64,000 bases of DNA from Mactromeris polynyma. Its lineage: Eukaryota > Mollusca > Bivalvia > Venerida > Mactridae. Below the pieces are notes generated by a model that worked only from the letters and a program-made list of their open reading frames with translations, was not told the DNA's origin and searched no databases. Where the stretch lies: positions 24,478,905 to 24,542,904 of the forward strand of contig JASFXZ010000005.1 in the NCBI GenBank assembly GCA_032209605.1, written 5' to 3'. The position numbers were made by a program, and so were the translations under genes. This document shows positions 62,968-64,000 of the stretch, piece by piece. Each line of letters starts with the position of its first letter. Position 1 is the first letter of the stretch.

Positions 62968-63609
62968 GTAAGTAGACTTCCAAAACTTTCATACTTTCTT
63001 TACTATCTAAATACATGTGGTTGAAGTTTTTTGTTGCCTATCTAATTGTTGCCCAACGCATTCCTTAAAAAAAATCTTTAAAAACTTACGTTGCAAACGA
63101 AATGTCTGGAGTTTGATTTGATTCTTTATTTCTTGTTAGTATATCCTTTTCCTACACCTTTTGTTTGAATCACATTGCGGTTTAGAATAAAAAAACGTTT
63201 TAGGACAGTATTAAAGTGCATGTTGGTCTTTATCTTCAAATAGACCACTGCTGATGTATTCTTTACTAGACTGAGATAAAAACACAAAATGAAAGTTTTA
63301 AAAAGCAAAATATTATCCTATGAAGCATTATATCGATGTTATTTAAATATTTTTTTATAAGCGAATAACCGACGAATATTGTTTATTCTGTGCAATAATT
63401 ATCTTATTGTTCATTGAAACTAAGAAAAAATAATGATATGCAAAATTTGCACTTGCAGATCTTTCCTAAAGTTTATAGATTATATATTTTTTAAATAAAA
63501 AACAACCCAATATCGTTCATGAACATTCATTCCCGCAAATGTTTCATAATCAAAATCGATTTTATATATAAAAATAAAAATCTTCGTAATTGCATTTCAT
63601 TAATTCTAG

Positions 63610-63743
63610 ATGACCCTTGTCGTTTTCTGATTTTCTGCACTAAATTTATGCATGTGACTTTAAGAGTAGAAAATGAAATCAACGATCATTTTATTCGGTT
63701 AACCAAACGAGTCTGTCACAAGTTTGAGAAAGGCTCCTGTTAG
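63610..63743 (+). CDS. candidate second and last exon: small cysteine-containing peptide
   Basis: Acceptor tttcattaattctag ends at 63609. The first two bases complete a phase-1 codon (Asp), in frame with the signal-peptide exon after a 642-bp intron. The exon reads DDPCRFLIFCTKFMHV, then TLRVENEINDHFIRLTKR, then VCHKFEKGSC and TAG at 63741-63743. Total length would be 69 residues. Exon cysteines fall at positions 4, 10, 36 and 44. KR just before VCHKFEKGSC is a typical prohormone-convertase site and would release a 10-residue peptide with two cysteines. No AATAAA was seen before 64000. The true second exon may instead lie outside the window; no known family is recognised. Confidence 0.35.
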
Positions 63744-64000
63744 TTGCACAATTGTTTGACGCAAGTGACTTTTTTTCATTGCCCGAAATGTCTAGATTCC
63801 TTGTTGAACTGTGATTCTAACCTTAATGAGAAATAACAAAGCGTATCTAATACAAGTACGTTCGTTAGAGTCATCTGGAGACACAGAGCAAACGATTTCC
63901 CCTTTTTTTAAACACCTATGCAAAACTACGTTCAGAGTATCACCTTTTAGTGACATACGTGTATTACACGTTCTGTGTTTTTGATGCGATAATTTTTCAA
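63744..64000. other. candidate 3' UTR or intron, no further gene seen
   Basis: AT-rich sequence to the window end. No canonical poly(A) signal was spotted. It belongs to the 3' UTR if exon 63610-63743 is terminal, or to an intron otherwise. Confidence 0.3.

Overview
This window looks like non-coding, repeat-dominated chromosomal DNA from an invertebrate animal, most likely a bivalve or other mollusc. It is AT-rich, long bacterial-type genes are absent, and there is one clear GT-AG gene start. It also carries Tc1/mariner transposons, LINE tails, tRNA-headed SINEs and a dispersed 'tagctggcttgcggaagg' repeat that I associate with mollusc genomes. The organism call is an inference from repeat content, not from a diagnostic gene.

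Layout, left to right. Positions 1-2660 are the end of a 61-bp satellite whose every unit is a hairpin. From 2661 to about 22100 is intergenic DNA with decayed mobile elements: a LINE reverse-transcriptase fragment (6020-6451), SINEs (6613, 9183, 15137), a foldback MITE (8377-8615), a dead mariner (17270-17935) beside a 400-bp polypurine block, and a small MITE (19839). One short terminal-exon-like sequence sits on the minus strand at 20351-20429. Positions 22111-23190 hold a TTGTA-type array, 24107-24345 a second foldback MITE, and 25801-27405 a 45-bp minisatellite that keeps several frames open without being a gene. The largest structure is a 144-bp satellite of about 85 units (27864-40457). 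It is old and degenerate on the left, homogeneous on the right, and contains recent 576-bp and 1296-bp block duplications.

From 40.5 to 62 kb the DNA is again gene-poor. It holds a LINE 3' end (42108-42735), several SINE heads, a Tc1 element with readable terminal inverted repeats and TA target duplications (47670-48941), two families of dispersed repeats (called X and Y here), and a 525-bp MITE inserted with a TAA duplication into a copy of X. The matching empty site is preserved in another X copy in the same window. A decayed, unidentified coding sequence lies at 60240-60755.

The only well supported gene begins at the right edge, on the plus strand. It has a TATA box, an initiator, a signal-peptide exon ending in a phase-1 GTAAGT donor (62892-62967), and a plausible second exon (63610-63743). 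If both exons are real, they encode a 69-residue secreted precursor with four cysteines after the signal region and a KR site shortly before a C-terminal two-cysteine segment, the layout of a small prohormone. No operon-like cooperation between genes is visible.
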